Part shown: one piece after another, positions 1 to 13,035 of the stretch
Layout of the letters: every line of letters begins with the position of its first letter
How positions within the stretch are numbered: the first letter of the stretch is position 1
DNA from: Clytia hemisphaerica
Taxonomy: Eukaryota > Cnidaria > Hydrozoa > Leptothecata > Clytiidae
Assembly: GCA_902728285.1 (NCBI GenBank)
Contig: CACVBU010000967.1
Coordinates: 295,970 to 359,969, forward strand
Direction: 5' to 3'
DNA: 64,000 nt
Notes under the pieces: model-generated
What the model was told of the DNA's origin: nothing
What the model saw: the letters and a program-made list of their open reading frames with translations, nothing else
The model's database searches: none
Made by a program: the position numbers and the translations under genes

Positions 1-205
1 AATTCCGCCAATTTTTTCTCCAATTTCCGTCAAACACTCTAAAAAAGGACCAAAATTCCGCCACCGCAAATTCCTTTGAAATTCAAGATCCTTGTCAAAA
101 AATTCCGCAAATTTCTGAATTTTCGTCAGACTCCTCCACTCCGTCCGAAAAAAGGGTCGAATCCGCTCCTCCGCCAACCATTACCCCCCTCTGTGTGAGA
201 AAATC
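1..205. repeat. possible truncated repeat end
   Basis: The motif AATTCCGC recurs at about 1, 54 and 101 in C/A-rich sequence that ends in a C-run near 200. This resembles the end of a G/C-tipped inverted-repeat element cut by the window edge. Only one end is visible, so the assignment is weak. Confidence 0.25.
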
Positions 206-3200
206 GTGCTCAAAACGATAAATTTGACCACTATTTAGTTGTAATGATTTGGAAATTACGAAAATAGGTTTAAAGTAGTTATGTGAGGTGGTTTGATTTA
301 ATTTGGTGAAGAGGTGATAGCAGTGGGTTCAGCACCTCCCATTTGTGATTCGTTGAAATTAGAAAATCAGAATAACTACACATTCCAAGCCTAGCCACTA
401 TTTTAATATGAGAGCCTATAAAAGTAAATCAGGCGCTATTTAAGGCTTATACTTAGTCACGTTAACAGGGCTTTCATTTATAGCTCTAAAAATAACACGA
501 GTATTTCTCGAGTAGGGGTGGTCTTAAAACACCCACTATAGATGGGAGCACTTGATGGTCCTTCAACTGGGTTGACCCTACTAATAACTAATGAGTGGAG
601 TGAATCATTGGTAGACTAAATTTAAGGATATCGTTGTATTTAGGTTGTCGAATAGCAGTGCATCCTTTTATTCCTTTGTGGAAAAGGAACATCGCAAAAT
701 ATAGGCAATCTTAACTCAATCCTCAGTCCCAGGATAAGTTGAACTGAAAGATGCCAAAATGTCTTGACAGTGTATCAGAGATGTGAGCGTTTCACCCTAA
801 AACCTTTTCATCTTTCACGGAGCTGTTTTCTTATAACATACGACACCCACTTGATGTCCCACTTCCAATTTGAAGAGGTTTTCTTTATTGACTTTCTATA
901 TGTAGTAAAGCAGGCGACATGTGTGTTTTTAGGTTCGACTGTGGTAAAGCAAGAAGTGGTTTCTTGTGATGATTATTCAAATATAGATTGGTGAGATGAG
1001 AGACTTCAAGTGACCCACTTCATCACAAGTGATATCCTTTTGGACAGGAATGAGAACAATAGTTATGTGACATCTTTGCAAAATGGCTTTCAAAAAGAAA
1101 AGACATTCAATTAATGGTTATGACCAATGAGATGTAAGTAGAGTCCAAATAGCGGGGTCAGTGATTTTAAAAGAATAGTTACGCTTCTTGGTGAATTTCC
1201 AACCAATGAGGTTTGAGAGAAAGTATATAAGAATGTACACTTCCTAGAACAATATAAATGCTACATATTCAATCCATTTGTACGAAACAAACATTTTTAT
1301 GCTAAAAAGCTTAAATTGCGTATCTAGCACTACCGAAAATCTGTGGCATGATATTAGATATGATTTATTTTGGAAAAGCCTGAATAGGAAGACAGGGTTA
1401 TATGAAAAAAGACTTACAAGAAGAGTACTACTAGATACAACTACTCTAATGTTGCGGGCCATGTGTGCTATTGTTCAATAAGTTCCCACTAAAATCAATA
1501 ATCCATTTTTAGAGCCCTTGGTCAAAAGTCTTGTGAAAATCAGATTCAATTTGATGAGAAGACCTTAAGTGCGATCTTTCAAGATGGCATGTGTAATGCA
1601 ATAGAGTGCTTCTAACTTAAACACTCTCTACAAATTGAGGATTATCTAGATAATATCACACACTTGTCATAAATTATACGAGGATCATGCATTATATCGC
1701 ATTCCTAGGTTTTGAGAGCTCATCCCCGCCCTGAAAGTCGATTTTGGTTGTTGGCAATCTGCTAACAAAATAACATTGGATAGAGATTGGTTGGTATACC
1801 TGCCCTCTATTGAATCAAATGTAACTGCAAAGTCCAATAATGAAACCTAAAATGATCGAAAGATGCATATAAGAAGGACGGTCGTAAACATGATATATCC
1901 ACTGAAAATCTTTCAGCAACAATCGATTCGAAGAAAGCGTTTCTCAAGAAAATGCCGCCCTCAGTCATTCCAACAAAATGTAGTAAACACTTCACTGGTA
2001 TGACGGAAATTGTTGAGAAGTAGAACATCCGAAAGACGTCGTATCCATGCCTTAACAACCCCTTCAATCAGCCGGCCTACACAAAATAAAGGACCCATTA
2101 TTTTGATTGCAACAGACCCCTGTAGTGTTCTATAGTCAGTGATTGATGCCAAAAGCAATAAAAAGGCACTCCAATAGATATCAAGACCTACAAGAATGGC
2201 ATTTTGATACAATGATACAAAAATGTCATAATACCGGATAAACTATAAACATGTTATGATAAGTGGGCCCACTTAAGTGTCACTTAAGGAGATTTAAGAT
2301 CCGTCTGCTTCAAGTAATCCTGTCAACGTGTTAACGTGTGCCAAAAGAAAGGTCCTATGTTCCATTTCCTGTATCCAAGAGATGAAATAGGTAGTATAGG
2401 GTTTCAGGCGTAGTTTATGGGTCATTTTCTGTATACAAAAAGTATTATGATTAGGATCTTTAGTAATACATTATGGTGGAAACTCTGTGAATAATACATC
2501 GCTTTAAGTTTTCACGAGATTTCTTTGCTAAAGGCGAGTAAGGTATGCATCGAAAATAGATACTGGTACAAAGGCCTATTGACAAGTTTGACAGGTTTTT
2601 GTGACAAGTGAGGAGGAAAAAGACAGTCACTTCAAACCACAAGTAGTCATTTGTGTAGTAGATCAAAATGTACAGAATCTAAAAATAAACAAAGCAGTGG
2701 GTTACATTTCTTTTTTATAGTTATGTTATTAGTTATTAGAACAAATGAGGCTGAAGATCCTTAAAAAAAGCATCGCCAAGATGCAAAAAATAGACATTGT
2801 GTTAAAATGGCAGCAAAGGTTTTGAGAAAGGAATTTAAGAATGTCAAAGGGGTGGGATCATCAATATAAACGAAAGCAAGTCCAATTTTTTGGGGTCTTT
2901 CTTATGTAAAAAGATCTCTATGGTCATCATATTGAAAGAAAACAACAAGCGGAAACAAAGTATGATAAACATGGCATACAAACATCAATCAATTTCTGAC
3001 AGCTTTCATTGCTCAAATTTTTTGACAGAGACAACTCCCTTTGATGAGAAAAGCTATTTCCCGTTTTAGAAGAGATAGTCATGACATTGTAAAAGAAATC
3101 CTTCGTTAACTTCCTTTTCAGTGTTATTTTGGTTTCAAAAAATAGAATAGTTCTGTGACATGTCATCTGAGCATTACTTCATTGGGCTATTATACCAAAT

Positions 3201-6200
3201 TACACTTTGAAGTTCCGAGGTAGAGGTAATCTGCTTGCTACATGAGAGCTTTGAACAAGTACAAATGGATGAAGGAACTAGATTGAATCCACCTCAAATA
3301 CATATATAGAAAAGAAATGAAATCGGATCAACTTCGACTGTATTTTTCGAAAAATACAGCATTCTACGAAATGAATTAACATAAAGGATATTAGTATTTG
3401 TACCGCAAGAATGTGTACCAATGCCGCCATTAAATGACAAGTGTGCATGATGAATGAGGACCATTTTCAAAAGCTGTGGCCACCAAACAAATTGAAGTCA
3501 ACCTTTAATTTGTTTGTTTGTCACTTTTCACCTGTTTATTTTTCTCACCGGAGAGTAATGAAATTTGTGCAGGTTTGCAAGGAACGACTGTGGTGTGACA
3601 CAATCAGATGCAAGTCTGGAGTGAAATTAAGTTTTTCTCAAGTATTTGAGGAAAAAAATCTCAACTAACTCAGATGCGACAAATGGATAAAACTAGGGCC
3701 GAGTGGGTAACAAAGGTTTAGAATTCTTGCCACTATTTGAAAAATAATCTTTCAATACTGTTGAAACATATTTCCGACAGGTGGATTGAATGGTTAAGTT
3801 GGGAATAAGGAAACGATGATAGTTTCTGCCTTTACACGAAAGAACTTTCAATTTCAGCAAAATTCAAACAGTAGCTACATCATATATGGAGATTCTATCA
3901 GAGACCCAATAAGACCACAAAGATAGTCATTTATCATCGTTAAAAGATACCAACTGACATTTATGTAATGCTCAAAAATAAATTTTTGAAGAACCTTAAT
4001 GCTTCCTATTCCAATTAATCAATGACGTCAATGGAACAATTTTCGAATATGAAAGTAATTTCCTTCACTGACATTCCTGTAGTCCTCTCCTGATGTTGAT
4101 GGCCTCTTCAAGAAATGGCTGTCAAACTATTGGGTTATTGAGTTATGATTGAGTTATGATGATGCATACTATAAGAATAATTATCCAAGATTTTGATATT
4201 CTTACTTAACTGAAAGAAAATAGATCTGCATTCGACCACACCCTAGCCCGGGGTCCACTTAAAGCTTTTTTTATAGACTGGATGGCGTGGTTAAAGTTAC
4301 TTCACTGGACTCTTCACTGCGTCATCAAAAATTATCAGAAAGCAAAATTCAGCCAGAAGTAGACTCTTGTCTAACCACACCTTGAATCTCCGGATGTTGA
4401 TAAGGAGAAGATTTCTTTGAGATTAAAAGTTTTAAGGTGCCTTTAACAAAGAGAGCTAGACAACTTTAAGCAAGCTGCTGAAGAGCAAAGTGTATATTAT
4501 TCTTAACTCCGGTTGAGCTACAATATGGCGATATTTTTTTCATTTTTCAATCTTTTAAATTTCGGGACCTTGTACCAGTTTCTGACTAAATTGCTAAAAT
4601 CGGGAAAATTAAAAGTTGCCAGTACTCTTAAGCTCAAGACACACCACAAATGCTTCAACTGATTTGAAAATACTTGAAGATTGGCAATCCTGTTTTTGGC
4701 AGTGAGCAATGCTCGAAAGAATATTGAGATCTATTACGTTTCCTCCTGAAACTGAACATAACAGTTTTTTTCTGAAGAACTAATATCTTTTTGGGATTCT
4801 ATACGAAGCAACGAAACACGTACGTTAATCACTACTTGGCATTTCTTACAAAAAGATTGCTTGAAATATGACAAAGGTTTAAAAATAACAGCCTGTCAAC
4901 AAAGATTAATGATTGTTGCCTGTTGCTTTCCATAATCTTTATTTACAATGTCGTTTGGAAGGTTATATTTATACCTGTTAATGTTTCAACATGAAGTTAA
5001 CAAGATTCTCTTTCCGTCCTCATTTCATGAAACCTGTAACCGGTATACAAAATAATTGATTATCATTCGTCATCCATTGGTGCTCACGTAAGGAGCTTGA
5101 CATAAATTGATATATGAGTGTTTATTTTCATATATTTTCCTTTCTCTTTTGTCCGGTAATAAAATATAAAGTTCTTCCTTTTGGTGTGAAGATTGAATCT
5201 GTCATGACATGGCTACGAGTTAGTTGATAGAATGGAATATTGTTGTGAGAGATAATAAGAAATACATCTATAGTCTCTCCAACCTTCGAGATGGGATGAG
5301 AGTGAACTTAAGAAGAGAACTACATGGAAAGGTAGTGTAGCCCTCAAATGCTTTGGAGTCGCATTGGAGGCAGTTACAGCTTTCACTGGAAAAGAGACCA
5401 GAGGTTTGGCTGAGTTCCCAAGCATAGAACAGTGTAAAGCCACAAGCGAAAAACTGAATGCTGAAACCCTCAAAAGGCGTAGTTACGGTTTAGATTGCAA
5501 TCTATTAGGAAATGAGCGTGCAGACAAATCGAGAATAGGCGTAGATATGATGTAATTACTTAAACACCAGTTGGTAAACCATTTTATTGCTGGATGATTA
5601 AATTAACTTTGATTTTATTTAAATCTATCTACTCAAATTAAATGGTTTGTGAAAATTCTGTCATGAAATGAGTTTGATGTGTCTCCTTTTCACTTTGTGT
5701 TTTTTGATTGACAGCTTGTCATTCATAGGCATCTGTTTTTTTTCGTTCGTATGAAATTCGTTAGTTTATTCTTTGCTAAGTCATCAATCGCTTGGGCGGA
5801 AGGTAGATTCATCGGTTTTGGTACTTTTTCACATTGCATTTTTTTATTCAATGAACTCGAAAACTGAAAAGGAAGCGGTATGCCTATTTTGAATCTGAAT
5901 CCTAAGAAATCCTATTCGAGGGATTTTAAAAATTTCATTAAAACCGTGATATGAAATCTGGGTATAATATCACCACTACTGTACCAAAACATTGTTCAGC
6001 CTTTCTTCTTGTTTTGAAGATTTTGAGGTACGAAACGAACGTCACAATATGCTATTCTGAGATGTTGGTTTTCCGTTAGCGTTTTTTTAGATCCAAATAT
6101 TCTGTTTACTAATATGGTTCAGACCATTAGCGATCTTTATCACTAAGTTTGAACAGAATTAGACCATCGAGTTTAAAGCCTGAAGGGTCGAATGACCTTT

Positions 6201-7001
6201 ATCAACTCAAGCAAGAAAAAGTGAAGCCTTAAGATTTGTTTGCTCTTATTGTTTTCACGGAGCCTATATTTTACGAAATCTGGCGATTGATCTTACTTTC
6301 GATCTGGCGTTTGTGAGAAAACCACGCAGGTCACGTATTTTAGATAGGAAATAAGGGGCTTTCATTTTCATTCCAAGACTTTCAACACTAGCCCCTTCAA
6401 CTCGATGAACTGGTATCAATGTTTCCGGAAACCTACGAATTTAGGAGATAAAATATTCACAGGCAAGGCTAAAAAAGGAATACATTTCGTGTAGAATTGA
6501 TTTTTTTCCTTTCACATGTTATGTAAATGCAGCGAGCTTATTTCATTTTACACTTTTTACACTAGGACCAATATCAAAGGACGATAATGACTCTTCTTGG
6601 TCAATAAAAATTAGAAATGAATAAACCATACATATTTAATTGCGTCCAATTGCAATTTCATAAAACTTCCACAAAACTACTGTAACACTTTTGTCCAGAC
6701 ATAAACGCTTCTGAATAATTCGATAGCCTCAAAATCATGACCATCATGACATAAATTCAACGACAGGTTTCTAACCATACAGTAATTGCTTAAGCGAAAG
6801 CTCGTTAAAGATGGTTTTTTGAAAACCGTTTAGGTTTCACAGGCTCCACCTTCTCTTACACATTGATTGCCCATGTCAATTTTTAATGTTCACACGATCA
6901 ACCTAGATATTGGTGGTTAGAGAAAGGTCTACTAAATATATCTCTTACGCTACCAGTTTATAGGGATGTATTGAGAGATTCATTGGCATTACTTTAACGA
7001 G
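206..7001. other. intergenic, no gene seen
   Basis: AT-rich sequence with only short open frames (under 90 codons) that show no recognisable domain and no paired splice signals around conserved words. I see no repeat array, RNA gene or inverted terminus here. An unrecognised small exon cannot be excluded. Confidence 0.5.
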
Positions 7002-7003
7002 TA

Positions 7004-7198
7004 CAGTTGATTCTGGCTAATTCGAAATCGAACGGGAAATCTTATTTCTTCGAATTACAAAATCACATTCGAGTTTTGTTTGAATTACAGAGTCACATTC
7101 GAATTAAAGAAAATATTTTTAAGAGAGTTGGTCTTTAGCAGGAACTGGGATTTAGAAAGATTCCAATATCAGAAGTTCGAGTAAACAAGAGTCTACAG
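7004..7198. mobile_element. pogo/Tigger-like MITE
   Basis: A 195-bp unit flanked by TA on both sides (7002-7003 and 7199-7200). Its left end CAGTTGATTCTGGCTAATTC and inverted right end CTGTAGACTCTTGTTTACTC form an imperfect 23-bp TIR. CAGT...TTCGAA termini with TA duplication are typical of the pogo/Tigger branch of Tc1/mariner. Inside, an ATTCGAA/TCACATTCGA motif is repeated. No transposase frame is present, so it is non-autonomous. Confidence 0.6.
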
Positions 7199-8021
7199 TA
7201 GATCCGACGAAGAAAGGCAAGATCTATTTTTGTATTTTCTTTTGTGTCCTTGTGGTGTACTATGTAGATTTAAAAAAAGATGTTTGGAAGAGCAGATGAA
7301 ACCTGAGGAAACAAAAAAAAAGATTTCTAGCAAAAACCTCTGCGAAAGTGGGCGAGGTTAAAAATTGATGAAAAAATCTTCCACTCCGTGAAGATTTTAA
7401 TCAAAACACACTAATAGCAACCTTCCAAGTATCGTACGAACCAATCAGAATCGTCCTTCAAAGAAACTTGAGTTGAATATCATTATCAGTGGAAACCTGC
7501 CAGACGATCATTATGATGGCATCATAAAACAAAAATAGTTCCTTATCGTTTGGCTAGCGGGCTGATATTGGAAAGTGATAAAATTCTAAATGTCTATGTT
7601 TGATATGGAGCGGTTGTTATGGATTTTTGAGGTTCAACATAAAAGGAGTTTCAATATCTTCATTTTTAAAACAAACATTCCTTAATAATTACAATGTGAC
7701 CAGATATTGACGTCAAGCAATCTTCATCAAGGATTAAAATACCCTGAAAATATCTACATCGTGCAAAGAATGTCACATGGACGTTAGAAGAATGTACCAT
7801 AGAGAAACTGCAGAAGAATGATGATAGCAGCTATTCTTGGATTTTTGCAGAATGTTATAAACCAGGAGAAAAGACCGGTGATTTTCAGCATTAAAGGCAA
7901 CCAAATTGTTCGGTACTAACTAAGATGATCAGAATTCATGGCGAGCAAAAATACCACCAACTTTTAAATTTACGATTTTTTTTTATCTCTTCTCATTTAG
8001 TATGTAAGTTATGATCCAAGT
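7199..8021. other. intergenic, no gene seen
   Basis: Sequence between the pogo-like MITE and the 8-13 kb foldback element. No open frame of note and no repeat structure recognised. Confidence 0.5.
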
Positions 8022-8959
8022 GGACCATCTCAAATCAATGTCGCCTAAGAAAAAGTTAATTTTTTGGAGGAAAAAGTGGAAAATTTACATTATTGGCCAT
8101 GAAATCTTCATTTTTTATCTAAAAAGGTTGAAATTTTGAGGGGTGGTCGAAATTGATGGCTTGTACCCAAAAATTAAAAAAAAACTTGAAAAAGGTTTAT
8201 TTTTTGAGGTTAATTTGACAATTTATAGACTCTTGTTAGCCTCAAAATATAGAGACCCTTATTGAATTGTCGGGGAAAAAATTGTTAGGGAGTCATCAAA
8301 AAGGCTTCAAATATCAAGCTTGTCTAAAAAAGGTTAGATATTTCCCACAAGAAAGGTGTAATTCATGAGGTTAAAAAAATGGTAACAAGTAACCTCACAT
8401 TCTTAACCATATCTTCTGCTAGCATGCGTATTAAGTTATAGGACAAAAACAAAATGATAATAGAAGCTTAGATCGATAGGATTTTTTTGAAATTGACAAT
8501 CTTTGCTCTAATGTAGGGTTAAAAATTGAGGTTAAAATTAAAACTCTATGTTAAGGAATGTGAGAAATTTGCTTTTCTAATTGATCTAAATAGTTCTATT
8601 AAAGCTAAAGGAACAAAATAACTTTTTAAAAGCTTTCATAAAGTAAATAAGCTAAAAACAATATAAAATAGACCAAAAAGGTTCTTAAAATGAGGTTAAA
8701 TAACCTGAAAAAGTAGCATGTTTTGACTCATTACAAATAAGCAAAACCTTCATTTCTGGCTAGAAATGCTATGCGCAGTTTAAAATAGAAATTGTCAGAG
8801 TGAAGAACAAATTGAAATAAACCAATGGAAGAAAGGGTTAGCTATTTGAGGTTAACACTTATTGAAATCGACACTGAGCTAGAAATGCTATTCATCTAAG
8901 GTTCAACTTCGAAGCCTAGTTGATCCAACTTAAGAATCTAAAGAAAATTCGTTTATTAA

Positions 8960-9460
8960 CCCTTTGAGTGCCACGGTCTTTTTTTCTAAGTTTTTTTTTA
9001 AAAATCGCTAGTTCAAACTTTAAGGGCTTATATCTCCTGATCTAGAAAGAATTAGAAGCTCGTATATAGCTCGTTGGATAGCTGCGCGGACCTGACTGAA
9101 CTGATGAAAGGTGCCCAGTGGTAAAACTTCAAATCAATTCACTAGAAGACAGAATAAAGTAAAACAGGGCCAAATTTGGAGGTTCTTGGATCACTCGTTG
9201 ACCAAAAATAGTCAAAAAACGGTCAGAATCTCAAAAAAAGTGAATTTTTGTCAATTTTTTGCATTTTTTTGACTTTTTTGCTTAAAATCTCGCTGGAAAG
9301 ACTCATTTTTGAAATTCTTTTTGCTTGACCATAAAGGACAATCTAATTCCTACGAGTTCGACCAAAAATAACGATTTCTAACTCAAACTGGGCATTACAG
9401 GAGGGCTTCGCCCTCCTATATAGCCCATGTCGTATATATACGACATCGGCACTTAAAGGG
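8960..9460. mobile_element. piggyBac-type MITE
   Basis: A 501-bp element with TTAA on both sides (8956-8959, 9461-9464) and inverted termini CCCTTTGAGTGCC / CCCTTTAAGTGCC. TTAA duplication with CCCTTTGAGTGC-like tips is the established piggyBac signature. The right part contains two hairpins, an AGGAGGGC/GCCCTCCT stem near 9400 and a GTCGTATATATACGAC palindrome near 9429. There is no transposase frame. It is inserted in the foldback element, splitting its two arms. Confidence 0.75.
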
Positions 9461-10174
9461 TTAACAGATATTAACCTCATATTTTCTCCCTTACCTTGTT
9501 CCTCAACCATTGAATAATGGATCCCACTATTTTTATCAGACAATTTTCCTTTCTATGTAGGTTATCTGAAAGCTTGAAATTAACCCCTTTCTCAGGTGCT
9601 TGTGTCTCTCAAATTTAATATACCAGTTAACCTCAATTTTTATACCAATATATAATTTTCATGTTTAGTTGCTTTTAATAATAGGCTACTGTTTGTCTGA
9701 AATCCAAAATTAGACTGAAATATCATTGTTAACCTCACAAACTGGATGTTTTTCTGAAATAACCTCAAATTTTACACCCTACTTGAAATATTAACCTCGT
9801 TTTCCCCGCCTTACTTTGTTGCCCAATCATTAAATAGTAAAACCCAATCATTTATTTTGCTTTGACCTCACATTTTATACCAATTTTAGCCTATCTTTAA
9901 AGGACCATTAGGGGGCTCCCCCAGGGGCTGGCGTGACGCGTGAATGACCCTTTTTTCTGTCGTGAATACGTGAATTGGACTTTTTCAACGCGTGAATACG
10001 TGAATTGAGATATCCGCGTGAACGTGAAAATAAGATTTGACCAGCGTGAATTCGTGAATCGAGATTTTGAGCGTGAACGTGAAAAGCAAGTTATTGTCTA
10101 AAACAAAACTGAATAGACCTAAATATGTAAAGTTTTCTTGCTCGCTTCTCTCGCATAATCCTTGATATCATATT

Positions 10175-11398
10175 GCATCCGTGTATGAAAACGTCCATTT
10201 GATTTTTGGTCAATTTTCAATATTTTGAAAATTGAAAATTGATTTTTTGCAGCAATTTTCAATAATTTCATAAAGTTCAAAAATTGAATTTAAAATTTTG
10301 ATCCAATTTTGATTTTTTTTTTCACGCCCAAAAAAATTGAGAATTGAATATTCATCCAGTTTTCACTATTTTTCAGTCTCAAAAAAAATTGAAAATGTAA
10401 TTTTGGTCTATAACTTTTAATTTCAGAAAATATGTTGACTTTTAAAATTTATTGAAATCCCAATAGGGGTCAAAAGGGAATGGCACTAGTGAGGAGGCCT
10501 GGGAACTAAATCCAAAACACAACAAATTAACACAGGTCAGATGGATATCTATTTATTATTTCGTATAATAAAACACCCCTGTTCCCATGACCTGGTAGAC
10601 TAGCAAACTAGTCTGTTAATTAATCATGTCCGATTAGGTTCTTGGGGATTACTCATATGAAATCTCCAGATCTACTAAACGTACACTTTTTTGTGACACA
10701 AGTTTTTTGGGGGTTTTTCTAGTTGATATATACACTTTTCTACCTGATATCTTGCCAAGTGCAAGTGTGCTTTTTGACCGGGTAGCCTGGGTTATATAAA
10801 ATTTCACCGGGGGGGACAGCTTTTATTTCAATTTCTCACTGGGGTTGAAATCACTAGGCTTCAATTGTCTGGGGTGAGTCATTTCTTCACTGGAGCTTAA
10901 ATTTAGGTTATTTTTTTTTTCACCAGGTTATTCACCGGGGCGGACCTGACAGGGACACTGATTTAGGGGTGTTATAAATAAGTGTTTTCAAATAAGTAAA
11001 TCTACGACTCAACAGCCGGATTCTTATAACAATTAATGTATTCTGTATCGTATCATAATTGCACACATGTTTTCTTGCTCCCAGATCCCCAAAGAGAAAA
11101 GGTTGTGTTGTTGATTTAGTTCACAGGCCTCCTCACTATCACTAGTGCCATTCCCTTTTGACCCCTATTGGAATTTCAATAAATTTCGAAGATCAATATT
11201 TTTTATGAAATTAAAAATAAGACCGAAATTACATTTTCAAATTTTTTTGAGCGTGAAAAAATTAAAATTGGATAAAAATTCAAAATTCCATTCTGAACTT
11301 TCTGAAATATTGAAAATTGCTGCAAAAAATCAATTTTCAATTTTCAAAATATTGAAAATTGACCAACAATCGAATGGACGTTTTCATACACGGATGAC
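10175..11398. repeat. large inverted repeat (arms about 300 bp)
   Basis: Sequence from about 10175 to 10500 returns as reverse complement at about 11125-11398. Matching landmarks are TCCGTGTATGAAAACGTCCA at the outer ends and GGCACTAGTGAGGAGGCCT at the inner end of the left arm. The loop is about 620 bp. The arms are rich in AATTTTCAA/TTGAAAATT. This is a foldback structure nested in the 9912-12784 element; the long frame at 11145-11549 is only arm sequence. Confidence 0.65.
10572..10973. mobile_element. candidate small TIR element
   Basis: AACACCCCT at the left end and AGGGGTGTT at the right are inverted, each flanked by ATAA (10568-10571, 10974-10977). The interior has repeated CACTGGGG/CACCGGGG words. 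It occupies most of the loop of the surrounding inverted repeat. The short TIR makes the call tentative. Confidence 0.4.
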
Positions 11399-11876
11399 AT
11401 CGACCTATTGCCATTGTAAAGTTATTCAAAATAATCAAAAATTGAAACAGAAACAAATACGCGTTTTCCTTATTTCTCTAAGGGCGCATTTTGTGATGCA
11501 AATATTGCATCACAACGAGAGTGTTTTGAGCCAAAACAAAAAAGTCTAAATGAGAAAATTTTCTTCGTCGGCGCTAATGATGGTCGTCTTTCTGTAATCG
11601 CTTATATTGTTACTAAATGCAGTACACAAAATGATACCGCATGATCTTGGAGACAGTGAAGGGTATTTGATTCTTCGATAATTTACAAAAGTAAGGTAGA
11701 TAGTTCTAAAAAATCTTATATGATTGCATCATCGAACATTCAGAAAAAAACTCTTGTGACGCCGCACCGCGTAAGGCAGGTACGTCACTCACCGTACCAG
11801 TAAATGGTCAGTGTTGAAAATAATCAAAGCTTCTGAATCAATTGTTTGACCAAACAAGGCATATTAGGGTAACAAA

Positions 11877-12127
11877 ACACGTTTTTTTTTTATAAGAACG
11901 TCAAAAATTTTCGAAGCCTTCAGATGTTCTTAGTTTTTTGGATTTGAAGCCTAAAAATGTTCTTAAAATGTTCTTATTTTTAGCATTTTTTGAGCATTTT
12001 GATGTAATTTCTTAAGAAAATGTATGTAGTCTCCAAAGCCTTATAATGCTCTTAGAATGTTCTTAAATTTTTGGGCCTCGAAGCCTTATGTTCTTATATA
12101 GTTTGTTCTTATAAAAAAAAAACGTGT
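11877..12127. mobile_element. 251-bp MITE, ACACGTTTTTT termini
   Basis: The left end ACACGTTTTTTTTTTATAAG is matched by the reverse complement at the right end, giving about 23 bp of TIR (ACACG, T-run, ATAAGAAC). The interior has at least five ATGTTCTTA-like words. No clear target duplication is seen. Confidence 0.55.
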
Positions 12128-13035
12128 AGTGTGTTAAGGCCGTTTTCTCAGCAATGAAAGAGTGAAAGCTGTCAAAAAATTTTCGCGCTCGCTACGCTCG
12201 CTTTTTCCTTTCCACAGCTTTTCTTCAATGAGACAGGGGGGCAACTTTGGGAATTTGCGTCCTCTGGTTGTACCACCTCTTTGAAGCTCGCGACTTTCCC
12301 GACCATGAATTTGGGCCAAACCTCGATTTAAATTTATTCTCAAAATAAAATGTATTTAGGGCCTGCGACGAAGAAAATTCGGGGGGAAACCTTAAAGCTA
12401 AGGCTTAACTTTGCACTTATCTCCCTTAAAAAGTAAATTCAGGCATGGTTTATACCACCGTACGCCAGAGAGGTAGTTTTTTGTAACTTTGGCGTGATAG
12501 ACGTGATAGACAGACCTTAAACATTACCCTATGAAAGCTCCAATAATTGTAAGAGGTCTTAAAAGGTCGACGTTGTCGAGAATAAGGTCACAAAACTGCA
12601 GAAAACTTTATGTTGGCCATAAAAAGGTCAAATTCAGCCCAATAAGGTCACAATCGTTTAACAAAAGCATTAAAAGCAAAATCAGCGCGTGAACGTGAAA
12701 ATGTTTTTTTTCGCGCGTGAATACGTGAATTGGCAAAAATTTTTCCGTGAATACGTGAATTGAGGGTCGACTGGGGGGGGCCTTCATTAGCTTAACCTCA
12801 GAGCCAGTTAACCTCATATTCTTAACCCTACTTTGACCAATAATATCTCTTTAAATTCAACACTTAACCTCTATAATGTATATATCATTGTGATCCTGAA
12901 TAAATTTTGAGTTAGCATGTAAAGTAGCAAATAGAAATAAGTTAACCTCATTTATTTATCCTTTGTTTAAGTCAAAAAAGTTCTTTTGAAAAAGTTAGGC
13001 GATTTTTGGGGGTTTTGACTTGAGATTGTCCAAGT

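Larger units (their letters stand above)
9912..12784. mobile_element. TIR element with CGTGAATACGTGAATT repeats
   Basis: The unit interrupts the right arm of the larger foldback element. CATTAG lies directly on both sides (9906-9911, 12785-12790), a candidate 6-bp target duplication. The tips are C-rich: GGGGCTCCCCCAG on the left and AAGGCCCCCCCCAG as the reverse complement on the right. The motif CGTGAATACGTGAATT and variants recur at 9930-10085 and again at 12685-12760. It contains further nested inverted repeats. No coding capacity; superfamily unknown. Confidence 0.55.
8022..13031. mobile_element. foldback TIR element, nested
   Basis: The ends are inverted (left GGACCATCTCAAATCAA, right as reverse complement GGACAATCTCAAGTCAA) and flanked by a direct AAGT on both sides (8018-8021, 13032-13035), a candidate 4-bp target duplication. 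The left arm carries GAGGTTAA about every 155-160 bp (near 8212, 8367, 8527, 8689, 8847). The right arm carries the inverse, TTAACCTC, near 9473, 9629, 9790, 12794, 12808, 12866 and 12942. The arms are interrupted by the elements at 8960-9460 and 9912-12784; the core without them is about 1.6 kb. No transposase is encoded. Superfamily not assigned. Confidence 0.6.

Noticed and set aside
5213-5555. Overlapping 60-86 codon frames on both strands
   Set aside because: Neither protein shows a recognisable domain; likely chance open frames.
11145-11549. 134-codon frame on the plus strand
   Set aside because: It lies in one arm of a large inverted repeat and is low-complexity, Lys/Asn/Phe-rich sequence.
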